From assembly GCA_963930645.1 (NCBI GenBank), contig OZ005648.1:194033304-194097303 (forward strand): a stretch of 64,000 nucleotides of DNA. Reading direction: 5' to 3'. Below the pieces are notes generated by a model, which was given only the letters and a program-made list of their open reading frames with translations, was not told where the DNA came from and did not search any database. Positions within the stretch are counted from its first letter, which is position 1. Each line of letters opens with the position of its first letter. The stretch is from Salticus scenicus (taxonomy: Eukaryota; Arthropoda; Arachnida; Araneae; Salticidae). The position numbers and the translations under genes are program-made. Below are positions 1 through 11,268 of this stretch, one piece after another.

Positions 1-804
1 TTCTTAGGATTTATAAGCAATTATATAATTTAGCGCTGCATATTTGTTATGAATAATATAAAATAAATTTTTATTTTATAATTGTGATATATGATAATTT
101 TGTAACATACTACAATTTAACAATAATAATAGTAAAGATATTGAGATATACGACATTTGAAATACACCAGATCTTAAAACGCAGACATTTAAAAATGGAG
201 AATTAAAACATAAAAATGAATAAGAAATGAAAATATATGTTATATTTATAAACTAAGTATAAATTGGATAGCTTATTTAGATCATCACAATAATATATTC
301 CATCATTTTTATATCAAAGCTATGTTATAAAAGTAAATCATTTTATCTCAAAGATACATAGACCAATCGATGTCGTGATTATAGGCACTCAGAGAATATC
401 TTTGTCGTTTAAAATGCATTAAATAAAGCATTGGTTCCGATATTATTCGAAAACTCTCTAACCCGTAGAAAATTGCTTCTTTTATCGCTTGTAAGCCATC
501 GATGAACCGCTATGTTTGACGTTATAAACATCATTACGTGACGCTATAATATCTTTCACACGATGCGTTCCCCATATTACTGCTATTAATGTTATTGTTC
601 TTTCAAGCATCTAGGATTATATGTTTTTCTTTCTTCTGTTATTTTAAATCTAATACTCCAGACATTTTAATTTATATATATATATATATATAAAGGATTG
701 ATGTGTATTAACTATAATTTTTTTCTTAGGGCTATTAGTAATAGTGTGTCGTGTTAATATGTATATTTTGTATGTAATTTGTTTCACTCCTTGTGAAAAA
801 AAAA

Positions 805-837
<33 letters not shown>

Positions 838-1422
838 TATATAGTTTTATGTTCACTTATGTCCAAATTTATTTTTACCTAAATTCGCAAGGCTTCAATT
901 TTCTGAGTTATCCTTTTTCTTTCTTTCTTTCTTTTCTCTTTTTTTTTTTTTTTAACTCTCTTTCTCACATTTTATTGCCATTTTTGTTGTTTCATGCTAC
1001 AATTATTTATCATAAGCAATGCTCTTAAAATTTTCCGGTTGTATTTATGTGTCATAATGTTATGTACTATTCCTGAAAAAATCAGAAAAATATGGTCCAC
1101 ATTTACTGAGAAATCTGTGAATTTATGCCATTGAAGGGTTAGGTTGAGTTTGAAAAAAAAAAAAAAAATGAAATCGATGCCCTGGATATTTCCGATGAAA
1201 CAGGTTCTTTGCTTTAAGGTGCATGAATCGACGATTCTATGTAAGTTGGAAAAAAAGAAAAGAAATAAGCTGTGTGTTATTTCAGTTTAAAACTTCAATC
1301 GCGTTATTCTCGAAACTATATATTTGAAGTCGGTTGTCATTATTTCTCAAAAAGTTATGAACCAATCTTGTTCAAATATTGCACACATATTCAAGATAAC
1401 ATTATTTAGTGCTTCAACGAAG

Positions 1423-1460
<38 letters not shown>

Positions 1461-1563
1461 CGCTTTTAAAAAATAATAATAATTGTTAACAAAATACACA
1501 TTTTCTTTTTACGGACCATAAAGAGTAAAGAACGTATTTGCTTTATAAGAATTTTATTTCGTC

Positions 1564-1621
<58 letters not shown>
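1..1621. other. AT-rich non-coding flank
   Basis: This stretch lies left of the duplicated block and has no recognisable gene. It holds long A and T homopolymers (for example about 1427-1459 and 1565-1594) and several (TA)n tracts near 674-692, 806-842 and 1596-1622. A more mixed-composition patch at about 360-615 has no convincing open frame. The short open frames here are low-complexity readings of TA and T tracts and are not called. Confidence 0.6.
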
Positions 1622-1627
<6 letters not shown>

Positions 1628-2380
1628 GTATTTAAAATGCATATAAATATCTATAATTGATATACGCATATTGTTGAAGATTTAACCCTTTAACTATCGC
1701 ATTATGAAACACACAAAAAAAAAGTATTTGAAACATAGTTTTTTTTTTTTTTTTTTTTTTTTTTTAGTTATAGTAATTTTCAAAGAAATAAGCAATAAAA
1801 TTTATGTATATCACCTTGTTTTAATAATTAATTAGGTTTTTGTGAGATGATACTTCATCGTACATAGTGTTCGAAAAACGTTTTTGAACTCTAAAGAAGT
1901 GTAAAAAAAAAAAAAAAAAAAAAAATAACTTTTAAGTTCCTTATATTTTTTTCTGAGATTCGTTAGAGATTCTTCAAATAATACAAGAATTATTTACAGC
2001 ACACTTAAAGATCGTGAGAAATTCCAAGCAAAATCAGCCAGAGCACTGTATAAAATCCTTTCTGGTACAAAAAACGGCCACATGTAGCGTATAGTGTCTT
2101 GTAGTGAGATTAGAGAGGTATATACGTTCGATTTCTATAAATATCTTCGACACATCTTCCACAAATTTGAATTTATACGCTTTTCAATCTGATAGTCCTT
2201 TAATGTATCATCGACAGACAAATGGTTAAAAAATTCCACTTAATTTTACATTCAAATAACGCACCGCAGGGAATTTATTTAATATATGTTAATTCCCCCC
2301 AGTTTAAATATATTTATAGCATGTTAAATAACACTGCTCTGCATGAAAATTGACCTCAACGCCATTTTTGCAAATTATTA

Positions 2381-2844
2381 TGTAAAATGACCTCCTGAAT
2401 CCGAATAGGACGCCCATTTTGCCCTATTACCCAACGTGTTTTAGGGACACCCCCTATTTTTATCACTTTTCGGTATATTTATGGCTATAAATTTGATTTT
2501 TTAAGGCGAAAAAGGATTATAACTGTTAAGCATTTTCTGATGGGCTACAGACTTGGAATATTCTAAAACAGGAATATTTGCAGCAAGGGAAAAATTTAGG
2601 GGAAGGGGGGATTTGCTACTGAAATTATATATTATATTTAATTAACGTGTTATTACCATTATATATTACACATCATATATATATTTAAGTGTGAAAATAA
2701 TTATTTTCCATTCTCCAATTTAAATTCCTGGCTATAAAATTACCGAACAGCAATAAAAATTGAGGGAGTGTGTGGCGTCCCGAGATAACGGTGGGTGAAT
2801 GGGCAAAATGGAGGTCATATTCGGATTCAGGAGGTCATTTTACA
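2381..2844. mobile_element. TA-flanked MITE with about 60-bp inverted repeats, copy A
   Basis: The left end starts TGTAAAATGACCTCCTGAAT after a TA, and the right end is its inverted repeat followed by TA. The arms stay similar for about 60 bases, through a segment containing CCCATTTTGCCC. The interior has no open frame. A TA duplication with long terminal inverted repeats suggests a non-autonomous Tc1/mariner-type element, though no related transposase is present. The same element sits at the matching place in copy B (about 49367-49833), so it inserted before the duplication. Confidence 0.7.
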
Positions 2845-2879
2845 TAAAAACCAGCAAGAATGGTATCAGGGCTCTCTCT

Positions 2880-2913
<34 letters not shown>

Positions 2914-3816
2914 TAGCGTAGTATAATTAGAAATCTGCCATTTGAAAAGGCTTACGTATAGTATTAGAAAGTATCTGTTCATTATTCTCTCTGTCAATGG
3001 AATTGAATATAAATTAATCTAAATCTACTCAAATTTATACCAAAGAAAGCTTCAGGTATTTATCTTAAAACACGAAGGCTTTTTATTTGTTTTTATTCTT
3101 ACAAATAAAATCAAAACGATAAAATGAAATTTTACTTCGGACCTAAAATAAAATCCATCATGTAAAAAAAAAAGCTAATTAAATCAAGTTTTATGCTTTA
3201 GATGTTACGATAAATACGTTAACTTCATAAAACTTAAAATTTCGATAAAAAGAAAAAAAGAAAGTTAAAAGAAAGTTACTGATAAACTAAATCGATAATA
3301 ACAAGTTTTATGGGAAATAAAATAGAAGAGAATGAAATACAGATTTACTCTTTCATTTGGAAAAGAAATTTAATGCTTCAGAAATTCTCTCAATATGTTA
3401 AAATTTTTATGAATTTTTTCGATTCAAAATATTACGAAAGAATATTTTTTATCTAGAGTAAATTATCGACATTTTTTTTTTTTTTTTCATTTTTTTTTTT
3501 TTTTTTTTTTTTTTGAAACTAAGGAATTATGTATGCAACAATTATATAAAAATTTAATATTTTTTCCAAAGTTTTACATTTAGTTGGTAGTCTGGAAAAT
3601 AATTTCCTAGCTATCTTGAGATATATTATTATGAAAATCATACTGTTTCTTCTTGGTATCTTTTAATTTGACTTTATCTTATACTATTAAGTGAGCAATA
3701 TGTGTATATTTCACTGATCTCGAAAACGGTAGCTCGGACAGTCACGAGATTTAACACAAAGGTGCCCCCCGAAAAGTCATTGTGCACATCGAAGTCAGAT
3801 TTTCGAATTTTTGATT

Positions 3817-3945
3817 AGTTTTTTCTTAATTAATTAAAATGTAAAAATAATAACCTTCTAATTTCTGATAAAAAAGCCATTTAAATTTTAACATTTTATC
3901 CATAATTTAATTGTTGCCAATTTTTTTTTTCGACAAAATAATAAT

Positions 3946-3976
<31 letters not shown>

Positions 3977-4259
3977 CCGTACATTTATTTAAAATGAGGA
4001 AAATAAATCAGAAATATTAGAAAATAAATTAGAAATGTCAGTCGCATCGTTACAAATAAGATACCAAATGAAAGTGAAAATTTTTGTAAATCCGATGCAT
4101 TAAACAGCTTATCAATCGGATGATTAGTTTTTTCTTAATTAATTAAAATGTGAAAATAGTAACCTTCTAATTTCTGATGAGACATTTAAATTTTAGCATT
4201 TTATCCATGATTTAATCGTTGCCAATTTTTTTTTCGACAAAATAATAATAATAATAATA

Positions 4260-4294
<35 letters not shown>

Positions 4295-4960
4295 CATTTA
4301 TTTAAAATGAGGAAAATAAATCAGAAATATTAGAAAATAAATTAGAAATATCAGTCGCATCGTTACAAATAAGATACCAAATGAAAGGGAAAATTTTTGT
4401 AAATCCGATGCATTAAACAGCTTATCAATCGGATGATTAGTTTTTTCTTAATTAATTAAAATGTGAAAATAGTAACCTTCTAATTTCTGATAAATAAGAC
4501 ATTTAAATTTTAGCATTTTATCCATGATTTAATTGTTGCCATTTTTTTTTTTTTCGACAAAATAATAATAATAATAAATAAATAAATAAAAAACGTACAT
4601 TTATTTAAAATGAGGAAAATAAATCAGAAATATTAGAAAATAAATTAGAAATATCAGTCGCATCGTTACAAATAAGATACCAAATGAAAGGGAAAATTTT
4701 TGTAAATCCGATGCATTAAACAGCTTATCAATCGGATGATTAGTTTTTTCTTAATTAATTAAAATGTGAAAATAAGAAACTTCTAATTTCTGATAAATGA
4801 GCCATTTAAATTTTAAAATTTTATCCCATAGAATAATAATAAACACGTACGCTCCTTCTTCCTTTATTATTATTCTATGTTTTATCCATAATTTAATTGT
4901 TGCCAATTTTTTTTTTCGACGAAATAATAATAATTAAAAAAACTGAACTAAAAAACATTT
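3817..4960. repeat. Subterminal tandem repeat block, about 305-bp units
   Basis: A unit starting near TTAGTTTTTTCTTAATTAA recurs at about 3819, 4123, 4437 and 4739, the last partial. Each unit carries an A tract or AAT/AAAT tract of different length, then a segment with TCAGAAATATTAG, then GCATCGTTACAAATAAGA. It lies just inside the Helitron 5' end and is non-coding. A shorter duplication follows at about 4943-5040 (AACATTTTCAACTTTACTGA twice). A related single unit occurs at about 42440-42560. Confidence 0.85.
4827..4879. repeat. 53-bp perfect-hairpin insertion with 8-bp flanking duplication
   Basis: Arms CATAGAATAATAATAAA (4827-4843) and its exact reverse complement (4863-4879) enclose a 19-base loop. 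The flanks are the direct repeat TTTTATCC at 4819-4826 and 4880-4887. The other tandem units of the block have a single TTTTATCC and no hairpin, so they show the uninterrupted state. The structure looks like a very small transposon insertion with an 8-bp target duplication. Confidence 0.75.
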
Positions 4961-5360
4961 TCAACTTTACTGAGAATAAATACGAACTGAACTGAAAAAA
5001 CATTTTCAACTTTACTGAGAATAAATACGAACTGAACTGAGAGGAGTCTGAGGTTAAAAAATGTGAAAACGAAAGTGTTGTTCTTTTTGATAAAAAAATC
5101 TTTTTGTTTTGTGATTGAGTTAGTATAAATTAAAAAACCTTCTGATTCTTTTAAACAGGGAGTTATTAGTAAGTCTTTAAAATCAAACTACAACATAAAC
5201 ATTTTATTTCAAAGGATGATATTTAAACACGTTCATTTTAAAAACTCTGAAACACTGATATGTGGCATCAAGTTATATGCAAGAAAATCAAAAACAACTT
5301 TCATTTAAAATTTAAATACGAGTTTTTAGAAATCAAAAAGTTTAAATAAATATTCTTAAG

Positions 5361-7136
5361 ATGAAACGATCAAATGATGTGATACCAGTTAATCCAGAAG
5401 AACAAAGTACTTCAAATGCAGACCAACTAATTAATCGTACTTCCTTATATCAAGCTAGGCCTATCCGTGCATCAAAATTAAAATGTCGCCAAAATATAAG
5501 GGAAATAGGACAGATGTACAGAAAGGAACGTTCTGAGAGTATATCTAGGCAAGCTTTTCAGCATCGAGCAAGGGAGAGCACGGAAGACAGAATCCAGCGA
5601 CTTGAAGATCTAAGACAGCGAGCTTCCCAGCGTAGGGCATCAGAGAGTACACTAGAGAGACGACAACGCCTAATAGAGAAAAGACGTCGACAAGCAAGAT
5701 ATGAAGTGGCATTGCGAAATCGGTGCCCAACATACAAAATAGCAGTTTGTAGAGATGTGAACTATAATACTTTAGGAGAATTCAATGTGAAATGCGTTCA
5801 TTGTAAAGCATCACATTTTCCAGAGGAACGTGTTTGCAATCGTCTTCATAGAGACTCTTTTGGTGATTGTTGTCTTCATGGACGATTATTACTGCCAGCA
5901 CCATATTTTGCGAATGAGTTAGCAAGACTGTTTTTGCACTGCCATCCACTTGCTGAAGAATTTCATAAAAGAATGAGAAACTTGAATTCCTGTTTTGCTT
6001 TTTCTTCTTTCAATGTGTCAGAAGACAGAACCATCAACAGTCATGGCATATACAGTTTTATTGCATGTGGACAAGTATACCACAAAATGAACTTGGCTGC
6101 TCAACCGATTCAAGACATACATGGAGAATTTGAAAAACCTCAATACGGTCAGATGTATTTTTTGGATCCTGATAATGCTGTTGACGAACGATTACATCAT
6201 CCTCTGAATTATGGAATAAGTCGTGAACTCATGGAATTATTAGAGCACATAATAAGGGCACAGAATGGTTATGCACAGGGTTATATGATGATGCGAGAAG
6301 TTCAGTATGAAGTTGAACAGCAAGCTACTGCACAAGGATTATCTGCACCTGAAGTTCAACTTTTGTTCAGAATTCCTCAGGAAAGTGATTACAGAAGATT
6401 TAATACACCATCCATTAATGAAGTTTGCGCTGTCTTCGCACTTAATGCCGATCAGAGTTTCCCAGAAAATGAAATGATTGTACATCGGCGAAACAAGGAA
6501 ATTGTTATTCTAAAAAATATTGATAAACGTATTGAGCCATTCACTTATCCACTGTTTTACCCACAGGGTACGGATGTTTTTTCTCTTGATATACCATTGA
6601 CTACACCTTATTCTTCGCGGCATCATGCAACGCGCCTTGAGTTGGCTCAGAACAGACTTGCTTTTCGACCTGAAGTAATAAATTATTTGTCCACAAGAAT
6701 GAATTCTACAGGTCATGACTTGCGACAAATAGAATTTAATGCATTGCATTTTGGTGGCAGACTTTTTCAACAGTATGTTGTCGACACTTTTATTAGGGTC
6801 GAAAGAGATCGTATTCAGTGGATTAAAGCAAATCAAAAGAAGATTCTTGCTGATAATTATACAGAAGTCACACGTTTGATAAACGACTTAGTAGAAAAAA
6901 ACAAAGCTACAGTTGGAGAGAAAGTCATTCTCCCATCATCTTTCCCAGGGTCAACACGCTATTATACTGAACAATTTGAAGATGCTATGGCAATTGTTCG
7001 AAGTCTTGGTTCTCCAGATTTCTTCATAACAATGACATGTAATGCAAACTGGCCTGAAATAAAAAACGCTTTGCACATTCAGTTACAAAATGGATCTTTT
7101 ATACAACAACTTCCTCAAGACCGACCAGATATGTAA
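5361..7136 (+). pseudogene. Helitron Rep-helicase, N-terminal part
   Basis: This is a 591-residue open segment of the Helitron replication initiator. Residues about 40-115 are very Arg/Glu-rich with a repeated RAS/RES...R pattern. A CxxC (145-148) and CC (170-171) pair with His between them resembles the Helitron N-terminal zinc finger. Residues about 400-591 fit the Helitron_like_N region that precedes the HUH motif, including GSTRYYTEQFEDAM and FFITMTCNANWPEI. The chosen ATG follows an AT-rich leader just after the 5' tandem block. The frame stops at 7134-7136, and the homologous reading continues one frame over at about 7120, so a single-base indel broke it. Family assignment is firm. The segment alone lacks the catalytic motifs. 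Confidence 0.9.
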
Positions 7137-7275
7137 CTCGAGTTGCAAAATTGAAATTTGATGAAATAATTGAAGATTTTGATAAGACGCAGATATTTGG
7201 AAAAGTTGCTGCTTATGTATATTCAATTGAATTTCAAAAGCGAGGTCTTCCTCACATTCACCTTATTCTAATTAT
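7120..7275 (+). pseudogene. Helitron Rep, frameshifted segment with HUH motif
   Basis: In the +2 frame relative to the upstream segment, this stretch reads through to a sequence ending EFQKRGLPHIHLIL. The His-hydrophobic-His signature (codons 7253-7261) is the metal-binding HUH motif of rolling-circle Rep nucleases. A second frame change near 7274 is needed to rejoin the downstream frame, where SQDKIHNPEE continues the family pattern. The HUH motif is therefore intact at residue level but isolated between two frameshifts, so no functional Rep can be translated from it. Confidence 0.85.
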
Positions 7276-8949
7276 GTGTCTCAAGACAAGATTCATAATC
7301 CTGAAGAACTAGATGATCTCATTTCTGCAGAGATTCCCGACTTTGAAGATACAGATCTGAGAGAACTTGTAATAAAGTGGATGATTCATAACCCCTGTGA
7401 CGAACAGAACCCAAACGCTGCATGCATGGTAAATAAAAGTGGACGTATGAAGTGCCGCTTTCAATTTCCAAAATCATTTGAGGATGTATCTTCATTGGCA
7501 GACAATGCAAAACAAAATTATCGAAGGCGTTATGATCCCAAATTGGACCATCACAGTCGAGATTTCTCTCATGAAAGTGCAGTGTATCGTAAGAGTGTTG
7601 ATGGCAGCCGCATAACAAGAGATAATCGTCATGTTGTTCCTTATAATGCATATTTACTGAAAAAGTACAATTATCATATAAACGTTGAATATGTTGGAAG
7701 CATTATGGCTGTGAAGTATCTATACAAGTACATATATAAAGGGTTTGATTGTGCTTCACTTAAAGTTGTTGAAGGAGGAAGACAAATCATGTACAATGAA
7801 GCAAATACTTATGTTGAGGGTCGATGCATCACTCCACGAGAGGCATGTTGGCGTTTATTTGGAAATGAAATTCAGAAGAAGAGTCATAGTGTGCTACGAT
7901 TATCAATTCACCTTCCTGGCCAGTACAGAATTGTAAATTTAGATCAGGCTCAGGAAAAGTTAGCTGATACAGGACAAAAAGGTTCGACTCTGGAAGCATA
8001 TTTCAAGCACAATAAAAAGGCTAAGGAAGAACATGAAATTAGACAATCAAATGGAGACACGGAGGAAGAGCCAATCTATTATTACTACTGGCAAATGCCT
8101 GAACACTTTAGATGGGATGCAAGAAACAGTGAATGGATTCAAAGAGTACGACAGATAAAAGTTATTGGAAGAATACATAATGTCAATTTTGTTGTACAGC
8201 CTGAATTATATCACTTACGACTGTTATTGTATCATGTAAAAGATGCAACCAGCTTTAAGGATTTACTGACAGTGAATAATATTGAACATGCGACATACAA
8301 GCAAGCTTGTCTAGCACGAGGATTATGCTATGATGACCAACAATGGATTGAAGGATTGTCCGAATCTGCGAGCTCAAAACTGCCAAGGGCAATGAGAACA
8401 CTTTTTACACAGATTTTGATTCTAGGCTCACCAGAAAACCCAAAACGGCTGTGGGAAATGTTTAAGCAAGATCTCGCAGAAGATTTCACTCATGAAGGTG
8501 AAAGAACTGGAATTTCAATTGAAGATTCTATCAAGCGAGCATACCGTGTAATTGCCCATAAACTCGACTCAGAAGCGACAGAAGGTAGAAATTTTCAATA
8601 TTGGGTTGAAAAGTTTTCATTTGATGATATTGATGATTATGAAACTGAATCGAATCAAGAATTGTCAAATGTCAATGAATCAGCAGTTATTGGTCAACAA
8701 ATGTATCAACTTCTTAGAGGAAAACAAATTGAAATTGTGGATGCTATCTTTCGTTCAGTCAATGATGAGAATATTCAATCAAATTGCTTTTTTATTGACG
8801 GACCTGGTGGTACTGGAAAACTTTCATATACAAGACTTTGTATTACCTTCTGCGAGGAGGGAACTTTAATGTGCAGTGTATGGCTTTTACAGGCATTGCT
8901 TCGATTCTACTTCCTGGAGGACGCACATTACACAAAACATTTGGATTGA
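7276..8949 (+). pseudogene. Helitron Rep tyrosine region and helicase start
   Basis: This is a 557-residue open segment. Residues 147-156 read KYLYKYIYKG, the Helitron Rep motif with two tyrosines four apart (Y148 and Y152), which nick and join DNA strands at the element ends. The remainder links Rep to the helicase. Near residues 509-515, GPGGTGK is the Walker A motif of a PIF1/SF1B helicase, which unwinds the donor strand during rolling-circle transposition. After Walker A the frame goes wrong. The next helicase motif (MAFTGIASILLPGGRTLHK) is in another frame from about 8850, implying an indel between about 8820 and 8850. The last roughly 40 residues of this frame are therefore spurious. 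Confidence 0.9.
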
Positions 8950-9677
8950 AGGTGCCCCTTTCACCAGAGTCAAGTTCCACAATCAAACCGGGCTCCTGAA
9001 AAGCTCAAAAACTTTCTAAAGTTCAAGTATTTCTCATGGATGAAGCACCTATGTTTCCTAAATATGCATTGCATGCAATGGACGAAATTCTGCGTAAAAC
9101 TGGAAATGCAACTTTGCCATTCGGTGGAAGAATTATGGTTTTAGGAGGAGATTTCAGACAGTGTCTTCCAGTTCAACCGCGAGCGAATAAACAAGAACTT
9201 ATTGACTTATCAATTAAAAAGAGTGTGCTTTGGTGTAAATTTAGGAATTATTCACTGGATGAGAATATGCGGGTTGATCCAGAACAAAGAGACTTTGCAA
9301 ACTATATTTTAAAAGTTGGTAATGGAGAATTATCGATTAGGTCTTTAGATGAGATAGAGCTACCCGAAGACATAATTTCAAATGGAAATCTCATTGATGA
9401 GGTTTTTGGTTTTTGCTTTGTCAATGAAAATTATGAAGAGATGAAAAATAGAGCTATACTTGCTCCTTTTAACAAAGATGTTGACAGGTTAAATACTGAA
9501 ATTATTTCGAAATTACCCGGAGAGTACAAAACTTATCACAGTTACGATACTGTAAATAACCAACCCGAAGGAGGACTTCAATTTACTGTTGACTTTTTAA
9601 ATTCTGTTGAAAATTCCGATTTACCACCTCATGAACTTGAACTGAAAAAAAAATGCTATTATTATGTTGATGCGTAA
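8850..9677 (+). pseudogene. Helitron PIF1-type helicase, central motifs
   Basis: Starting near 8850 this frame shows motif Ia (MAFTGIAS), then an in-frame TGA at about 8997. From the ATG at 9036 a 213-residue open segment follows. It opens with MDEAPMF, the Walker B/DEAD-like motif II, and has MVLGGDFRQCLPV (residues 34-46) as motif III. Both are typical of Helitron-encoded PIF1 helicases. The ATG at 9036 is not a true start, since it is the middle of motif II. The frame ends at 9677 because of an indel in an A run at 9645-9653, and the family sequence resumes in the next frame. The element's helicase is therefore inactive as it stands. Confidence 0.88.
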
Positions 9678-10038
9678 TATAGATGTATCAGAAGGCCTTT
9701 GCAATGGTACAAGATTAATTGTTACTGAGCTGTGCAATCATATTATTAAAGCAAAAATAATAACTGGTGAACACTGTGGCCGAGATGTACATATACCAAG
9801 AATCACACTTCAATCATCAAAAGGTCAACTTGGTTGCGCAATATCTAGACATCAGTTTCCTGTAAAAGCAGCATTTGCTATGACAGTGCATAAATCACAG
9901 GGCCAAACTTTTGACTTTGTAGGTGTTGATCTGAGAGTACCAGTTTTTATGCATGGAATGCTTTATGTAGCTTTTTCAAGAGTTAAAAGCAAAACATCAT
10001 TAAAAGTACAGTCGGTAACAAAAGTCTCCGAACACTAG
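9664..10038 (+). pseudogene. Helitron PIF1-type helicase, C-terminal motifs
   Basis: This 124-residue segment continues the helicase after the A-run frameshift. It begins MLMRNIDVSEGLCNGTRL and carries motif V (TVHKSQGQTFD) and motif VI (YVAFSRVKS), which couple ATP binding to DNA movement in SF1B helicases. After SRVKSKTSLKV the reading enters a MITE whose left end starts at 10009. The last ten residues and the stop at 10036-10038 are encoded by that insertion. The displaced original C-terminus lies beyond the MITE at 10226-10363. The conserved helicase core in this segment is complete. Confidence 0.88.
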
Positions 10039-10223
10039 CAAAAATTCCTATATAAAAAAAGTACACTTAATACAGTTTTGTTAAATAAATCCTTGTCGAA
10101 TCCTGTTTTTAGACTAACTAAGAACAGGATTCGACAAGGATTTATTTAACAGAACTGTATTAAGTGTACTTTTTTTTTACATAGGAATTTTTGCTAGTGT
10201 TCGGCGACTTTTGTTACCGACTG
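10009..10223. mobile_element. Palindromic TA MITE (CAGTCGG family), inside helicase gene
   Basis: The 215-bp element starts CAGTCGGTAACAAAAGT and ends with its inverse, flanked by TA at 10007-10008 and 10224-10225. The two halves are inverted repeats of each other over almost the whole length, with the centre near CTAACTAAG, so it can fold into a hairpin of about 100 bp. The CAGT ends and TA duplication place it with Tc1/mariner-type MITEs. It interrupts the last part of the Helitron helicase. Relatives lie at 32038, 38171, 45599, 48126 and, truncated, 54245. Confidence 0.92.
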
Positions 10224-10225
10224 TA

Positions 10226-10363
10226 CTTTTGCCGATAGAAAATCAACGCCATACTCGTAATATCGTCTGGAAAGATATCTTAAACCATTCAAGAACTACA
10301 GAAATGGATTACTGTTTTAATGAAAATGCAGAAGATTTAAATTTCAGCTTCGATTTGGACTAA
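10226..10363 (+). pseudogene. Displaced C-terminal tail of the Helitron helicase
   Basis: Right of the MITE the helicase frame resumes exactly when the 215-bp insertion and one TA copy are discounted. About 45 further codons (starting LLPIENQRHTRNIV) end at TAA 10361-10363. Such a tail after motif VI is common in Helitron helicases. It shows that the MITE struck an open frame and that the pre-insertion gene ended here. Confidence 0.8.
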
Positions 10364-10744
10364 TGCAATTCAGGCACTGTTCTTATGCGTTTAATGTGTT
10401 AATAAATTTTTCTTATGCGTTTATAAAATGGTAGCACGTTTTTTGTTTGTTTGCTGCAATATATTTTAATATTAACAGTTAAAATTCTTTAATTTATAGC
10501 ATTGCAGTAGAAAGTTATTTAAATGTGATGATTTAATAAAATGTCTGATGATTTATAAAATATATGTATAGTTATAAATTTGTAAAAATAACGTAATTAT
10601 TCAGCCTTAAACTTTTATATCCCACAGTGTACTCACCCAACAACAAATTTATTATCATCTCTAAGTGTTTTTGCTCTTATATATTTTCTGTTACGTGTTT
10701 TATTTCTTAAAAAATAAAAGAGCGATACAAATGTTCTAAGAATA

Positions 10745-10975
10745 GGGGAAGAAGTTACGATTGGCGCCACAGGCACCCAAGAGTTAATTTAAAATCGTTA
10801 TAATTTTAATATTTTAGTATTAAGCCACTTTTACAGAGAACAAGTTATGATTGGCGCCGCAGGCGTCTAAGATTTTATTTAAAAATATTTGAATTTTCAA
10901 TATTTTTATATTATGCGACTTTTAGAGAGAACAAATTACGATTGGCGTCGCAGGCGCCCGAGAGCTTGTTTTTTG
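10745..10975. repeat. Three tandem GC-rich motifs near the Helitron 3' end
   Basis: The motif ACGATTGGCGCCGCAGGCG, with variants, recurs at about 10757, 10848 and 10938, each preceded by GAAGAAGTT or GA(G)AACAA and separated by AT-rich spacers of about 70 bp. It stands out against the AT-rich background and lies just inside the 3' terminus. It is non-coding and may be a subterminal recognition region. Confidence 0.75.
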
Positions 10976-11003
10976 GTAAAAATTTTCTTGGGTCTCTGGC
11001 CAG

Positions 11004-11024
11004 CTAGCTGGTGAAGCCAGCTAG
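11004..11024 (+). terminator. Helitron 3' terminal hairpin and CTAG end
   Basis: CTAGCTGG (11004-11011) and CCAGCTAG (11017-11024) form an 8-bp stem with a 5-base loop. In known Helitrons a short hairpin signals transposition termination a few bases before CTRR. Here the right arm itself ends in the CTAG terminus. The end position is independently fixed by the empty site in copy B. Confidence 0.85.
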
Positions 11025-11236
11025 TATAACCTTAAGACAGATAAAAAGAGTATAGATTCGCAAGAATTATTTCATAAAGTATTTTTAATGTTTATCAGTA
11101 ATGCATACAATACTCCATATACAACGAGTCAAGTACAATTTAATTGAGAATAGGTTTTGTTAAAATAATTTTTTAAACGATTAAAGATGTTTTGTTTGCC
11201 AATTTGTTTAATTTGAAAGCAATGTTATAATTTGAG

Positions 11237-11268
<32 letters not shown>

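Larger units (their letters stand above)
3677..11024 (+). mobile_element. Degenerate full-length Helitron with defined ends
   Basis: The element begins TCTTATACTATTAAG and ends with a hairpin whose last four bases are CTAG, matching the canonical Helitron 5' TC and 3' CTRR. It lies between A (3676) and T (11025), as expected for A|T insertion without target duplication. Copy B gives the empty site: the left flank ending AATTTGACTTTA and the right flank starting TATAACCTTAAGA are adjacent at 50644/50645. From left to right it holds a 5' block of tandem repeats, a Rep-helicase gene in several frames, a 215-bp MITE inside the gene's end, a 3' block of short tandem repeats, and the terminal hairpin. 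At 7348 bp it has the size of an autonomous Helitron, but the gene is broken and the element is probably immobile unless helped in trans. Confidence 0.93.

Noticed and set aside
744..1028. Tyr/Ile/Phe-rich frame
   Set aside because: Runs through (TA)n and poly-T tracts with no family resemblance.
3817..4960. Possible CRISPR-like repeat array
   Set aside because: Units are about 305 bp, nearly identical over their full length, without short repeats and unique spacers. It is a Helitron subterminal tandem repeat in a eukaryotic sequence.
6510..7651. Minus-strand frames opposite the Helitron gene
   Set aside because: Antisense shadows of the Rep coding sequence, which carries the recognisable motifs on the plus strand.
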